Origin: Paenibacillus pabuli
GTDB lineage: Bacteria; Bacillota; Bacilli; Paenibacillales; Paenibacillaceae
Direction: 5' to 3'
DNA: 64,000 bases
Assembly: GCF_023101145.1 (NCBI RefSeq)
Contig: NZ_CP073714.1
Span: 1,488,001 to 1,552,000 of the forward strand
In this document: piece by piece, positions 61,894-64,000 of the stretch
How positions within the stretch are numbered: position 1 is the first letter of the stretch
How the letters are laid out: every line of letters begins with the position of its first letter
The notes under the pieces: model-generated
What the model saw: only the letters and a program-made list of their open reading frames with translations
Told to the model about the DNA's origin: nothing
Databases searched by the model: none
Translations under genes and position numbers: made by a program

Positions 61894-63552
61894 ATGCGAA
61901 TGAGAAAAAAATGGTTATCCGGGGTCATGGCAATGGCCATGAGTACAGTGTTGATTCTGTCAGGCTGCTCCAGCACGAATAACGAGGGCACAGGCAATTC
62001 CCCTGCTCCAGCAGAAGGCAGCGAGCCTCCGGCAGAAGTGGCAGCACAGGATACGATGATTATGGGACGCGGCGGAGATTCCGTGGCGCTGGACCCGGCA
62101 ATCGTTACAGATGGGGAGTCGCTGAAAATTGGCCATCAGGTATTCGACTCATTGCTGGACTACAAGGAAGGTGGAACCGAGGTTGTTCCGGGACTGGCTG
62201 AGAGCTGGGAGATTTCGGCGGATGGACTCAAGTATGACTTCAAGTTGAAGTCCGGCGTGAAATTCCACGATGGTACTGACTTCAATGCAGAGGCTGTGGT
62301 GTTTAACTTCAACCGATGGAGTGATCCGGCCAGTGAATATAAATTTGAAGGAGATTCCTTCGACTATTATGACTCCATGTTTGGTCCGGAAGACGGTCGC
62401 GTAATCAAGGAAGTGAAGGCGATTGACGAGACAACGGTCGAGTTCACCCTGAACCAGCCACAAGCGCCTTTCCTGCAAAACATAGCGATGACGCCATTCG
62501 GCATTGCAAGCCCGACCGCAATTCAGGAGAAAAAGGAAAATTTCAAGAGCGAGCCCGTAGGTACAGGCCCATTTGTATTCAAAGAGTGGAAGCGTAATGA
62601 CTCCATCACCCTGGAGAAGAATCCGAATTATTGGAAAGAGGGACTGCCGAAGCTGAACAAAGTGATTGTGCGCTCCATTCCGGATAACACGGCTCGCTTC
62701 AATGCGCTGCAAAACGGCGAGATTGATATCATGGAAGACCTGAACCCGGATGATCTGTCCATCCTTGAGGGCAATAGCGAGCTGCAAAAAATAGAGCGTC
62801 CACCATTTAATGTGTCATATATTGGTTTCAACTTTAAGAAAAAACCGTTTGATAACGTGAAAGTAAGACAAGCCCTTAACCATGCGGTGAACAAACAGGG
62901 CATTATTGATGCTTTCTTTGCCGGACAAGCCCAACCAGCGGTCAACCCGATGCCGCCAACGCTTTGGGGGTATAACGACAGTATTGAGGACTACCCATAT
63001 GATCTGGAAAAAGCAAAAGCATTACTGGCCGAAGCCGGCTATCCTGACGGATTGCCTGACCCGGTAACGTTCTATGCCATGCCGGTATCCCGACCGTATA
63101 TGCCTGACGGCAAGAAGGTAGCCGAAGCGATCCAGGCCGATTTCGAGAAAATCGGAGTAACTGTCAACATTGAATCACCAGAGTGGGCGACCTACTTGGA
63201 TGATGCCAAAGCCGGGGAGAAAGACGACATTTACATGCTCGGCTGGACTGGTGATAACGGTGACCCGGATAACTTCCTGTACACGCTGCTCGATAAGGAT
63301 GCCATCCCTGGCAACAACCGCAGCTTCTATGTAAACGAAGAATTGCATACGCTGCTCACGAGTGCGCAGAAAGAAACGGATCAGGACAAACGTGCGGAAT
63401 TGTACAAGCAGGCGCAAGTGATTATTAAGGAAGATGCGCCGTGGATTCCACTGGTGCACACCACACCTATTTTGGCGGGGAAAGCGAACCTGAAAGATTT
63501 TGTACCGTCCCCACTGGGCACGGAATCCTATGCCAATGCTTATTTTGAGTAA
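61894..63552 (+). CDS. ABC oligopeptide-type substrate-binding lipoprotein, family 5
   Basis: A 552-aa lipoprotein with lipobox ILSGC (C25). The SBP_bac_5 domain is clear: IVTDGESLKIGHQVFDSLLD, LAESWEISADGLKYDFKL, PVGTGPFVFKEWKRND and VRQALNHAVNKQGIIDAFF. It resembles dipeptide (DppE-like) and glutathione-type binding proteins; the ligand is not determined. GGAAGGG precedes the ATG. The permease gene follows after a hairpin. Confidence 0.9.
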   Translation: MRMRKKWLSGVMAMAMSTVLILSGCSSTNNEGTGNSPAPAEGSEPPAEVAAQDTMIMGRGGDSVALDPAIVTDGESLKIGHQVFDSLLDYKEGGTEVVPGLAESWEISADGLKYDFKLKSGVKFHDGTDFNAEAVVFNFNRWSDPASEYKFEGDSFDYYDSMFGPEDGRVIKEVKAIDETTVEFTLNQPQAPFLQNIAMTPFGIASPTAIQEKKENFKSEPVGTGPFVFKEWKRNDSITLEKNPNYWKEGLPKLNKVIVRSIPDNTARFNALQNGEIDIMEDLNPDDLSILEGNSELQKIERPPFNVSYIGFNFKKKPFDNVKVRQALNHAVNKQGIIDAFFAGQAQPAVNPMPPTLWGYNDSIEDYPYDLEKAKALLAEAGYPDGLPDPVTFYAMPVSRPYMPDGKKVAEAIQADFEKIGVTVNIESPEWATYLDDAKAGEKDDIYMLGWTGDNGDPDNFLYTLLDKDAIPGNNRSFYVNEELHTLLTSAQKETDQDKRAELYKQAQVIIKEDAPWIPLVHTTPILAGKANLKDFVPSPLGTESYANAYFE

Positions 63553-63597
63553 ATTGTATACAAGCTGAAATGATTATTATCAGGACTCATTAGTTAC

Positions 63598-63682
63598 AAA
63601 GCGCTGGCGTACACGCAATGCTTGGCAGAACCCACATCAGGATGTAACGATCCAAAGCATGCATGTTTGCCAGCGTTTTTAT
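63598..63682 (+). terminator. Hairpin between binding-protein and permease genes
   Basis: CGCTGGC and GCCAGCG form the base of a long stem with TTTTT after it. As at 8207, it probably lowers permease expression relative to the binding protein. Confidence 0.5.
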
Positions 63683-63706
63683 ATGTTAAAGGCAGGTGAA
63701 TGAGGA

Positions 63707-64000
63707 GTGAACAGTTACATCGTCAAACGTGTACTTGTGTTACTGCCCGTGCTGCTGGGCATGACCTTGATCGTCTTTTCCATTATCCACGCCATTCCGG
63801 GTGATCCGGCAGAGACCATACTCGGGCAAAAGGCTACCGAACAATCCAAGCAAGCGCTGCGTGACCAGCTCGGTCTTGACAAACCATGGTTTCAACAATA
63901 TTTCGCTTATTTGGGCGATCTGTTTAAGGGAGATCTGGGCACATCCATCCGTACCAAGGTCCCCATTGCCCAGGAAATTGTGCCCTATCTGACGGCAACC
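63707..64000 (+). CDS. ABC peptide permease, DppB-type, 5' part
   Basis: The first 98 codons of a membrane permease that runs off the right edge. NSYIVKRVLVLLPVLLGMTL, IIHAIPGDPAETILG and QLGLDKPWFQQYFAYLGDLF with KGDLGTSIRT are the DppB/OppB N-terminal signature. It starts at GTG 63707 and belongs with the binding protein upstream. Confidence 0.88.
   Translation, partial: MNSYIVKRVLVLLPVLLGMTLIVFSIIHAIPGDPAETILGQKATEQSKQALRDQLGLDKPWFQQYFAYLGDLFKGDLGTSIRTKVPIAQEIVPYLTAT

Overview
The window looks like chromosomal DNA of a Paenibacillus-type Bacillota. This is inferred from strong AGGAGG ribosome binding sites, a T-box before proS, GH43 arabinan genes with a transporter lacking its own ATPase, and many AraC, HxlR, Rrf2 and WYL regulators. 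No rRNA or tRNA gene was recognised, and the species is not identified.

Left third (1-13.4 kb): the 5' end of a sugar-binding lipoprotein gene faces an AraC regulator. Small stress and regulator genes follow (HxlR, YdeI-like, quinone reductase, ArsR plus SRPBCC). Then comes an arabinan cluster: an ArsR-type regulator with a large C-terminal domain, a secreted GH43 arabinanase, a binding lipoprotein, two permeases, a lipoprotein GH43 arabinanase and a cytoplasmic GH43 arabinofuranosidase. A 700-bp block of structured non-coding repeats sits between the last two. Secreted enzymes cut arabinan, the transporter imports oligomers, and the last enzyme finishes hydrolysis inside the cell.

Middle (13.4-33.4 kb): a broken phage ParB/methylase gene; a divergent Rrf2/azoreductase pair; EcsC; an MFS exporter; the preQ1 operon queCDEF behind a structured leader that resembles, but does not match, a preQ1-I riboswitch; AIM24; a gene behind a perfect LexA box; a WYL regulator; an exonuclease; a membrane FAD oxidoreductase; proS with a T-box; and a secreted 5'-nucleotidase with LysM.

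Right half (33.5-61.1 kb): a split PBSX-like element. The regulators (ImmA peptidase, XRE repressor, ArpU) lie at 33.5-35.7 kb. Ordinary chromosomal genes follow (a GAF histidine kinase/NarL pair, an FMN reductase, two VOC proteins, an unknown protein, DUF4127). A contractile-tail operon then runs from 44.5 to 57.7 kb: sheath, tube, chaperone with a programmed -1 frameshift signal, a small tape measure with ten near-identical 66-bp repeats, LysM protein, hub, baseplate and fibres. A lysis module (holin pseudogene, CD1375-like protein, holin, GH25 lysozyme) ends it. There is no terminase, portal or capsid gene, so the locus most likely makes a headless R-type tailocin.

The window ends in an oligopeptide-type ABC operon (binding protein and a partial permease). 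A family of about 130-bp palindromic intergenic elements recurs at 34.5, 42.1, 47.4 and 59.8 kb and shares its core layout with the repeats at 11.8-12.3 kb.
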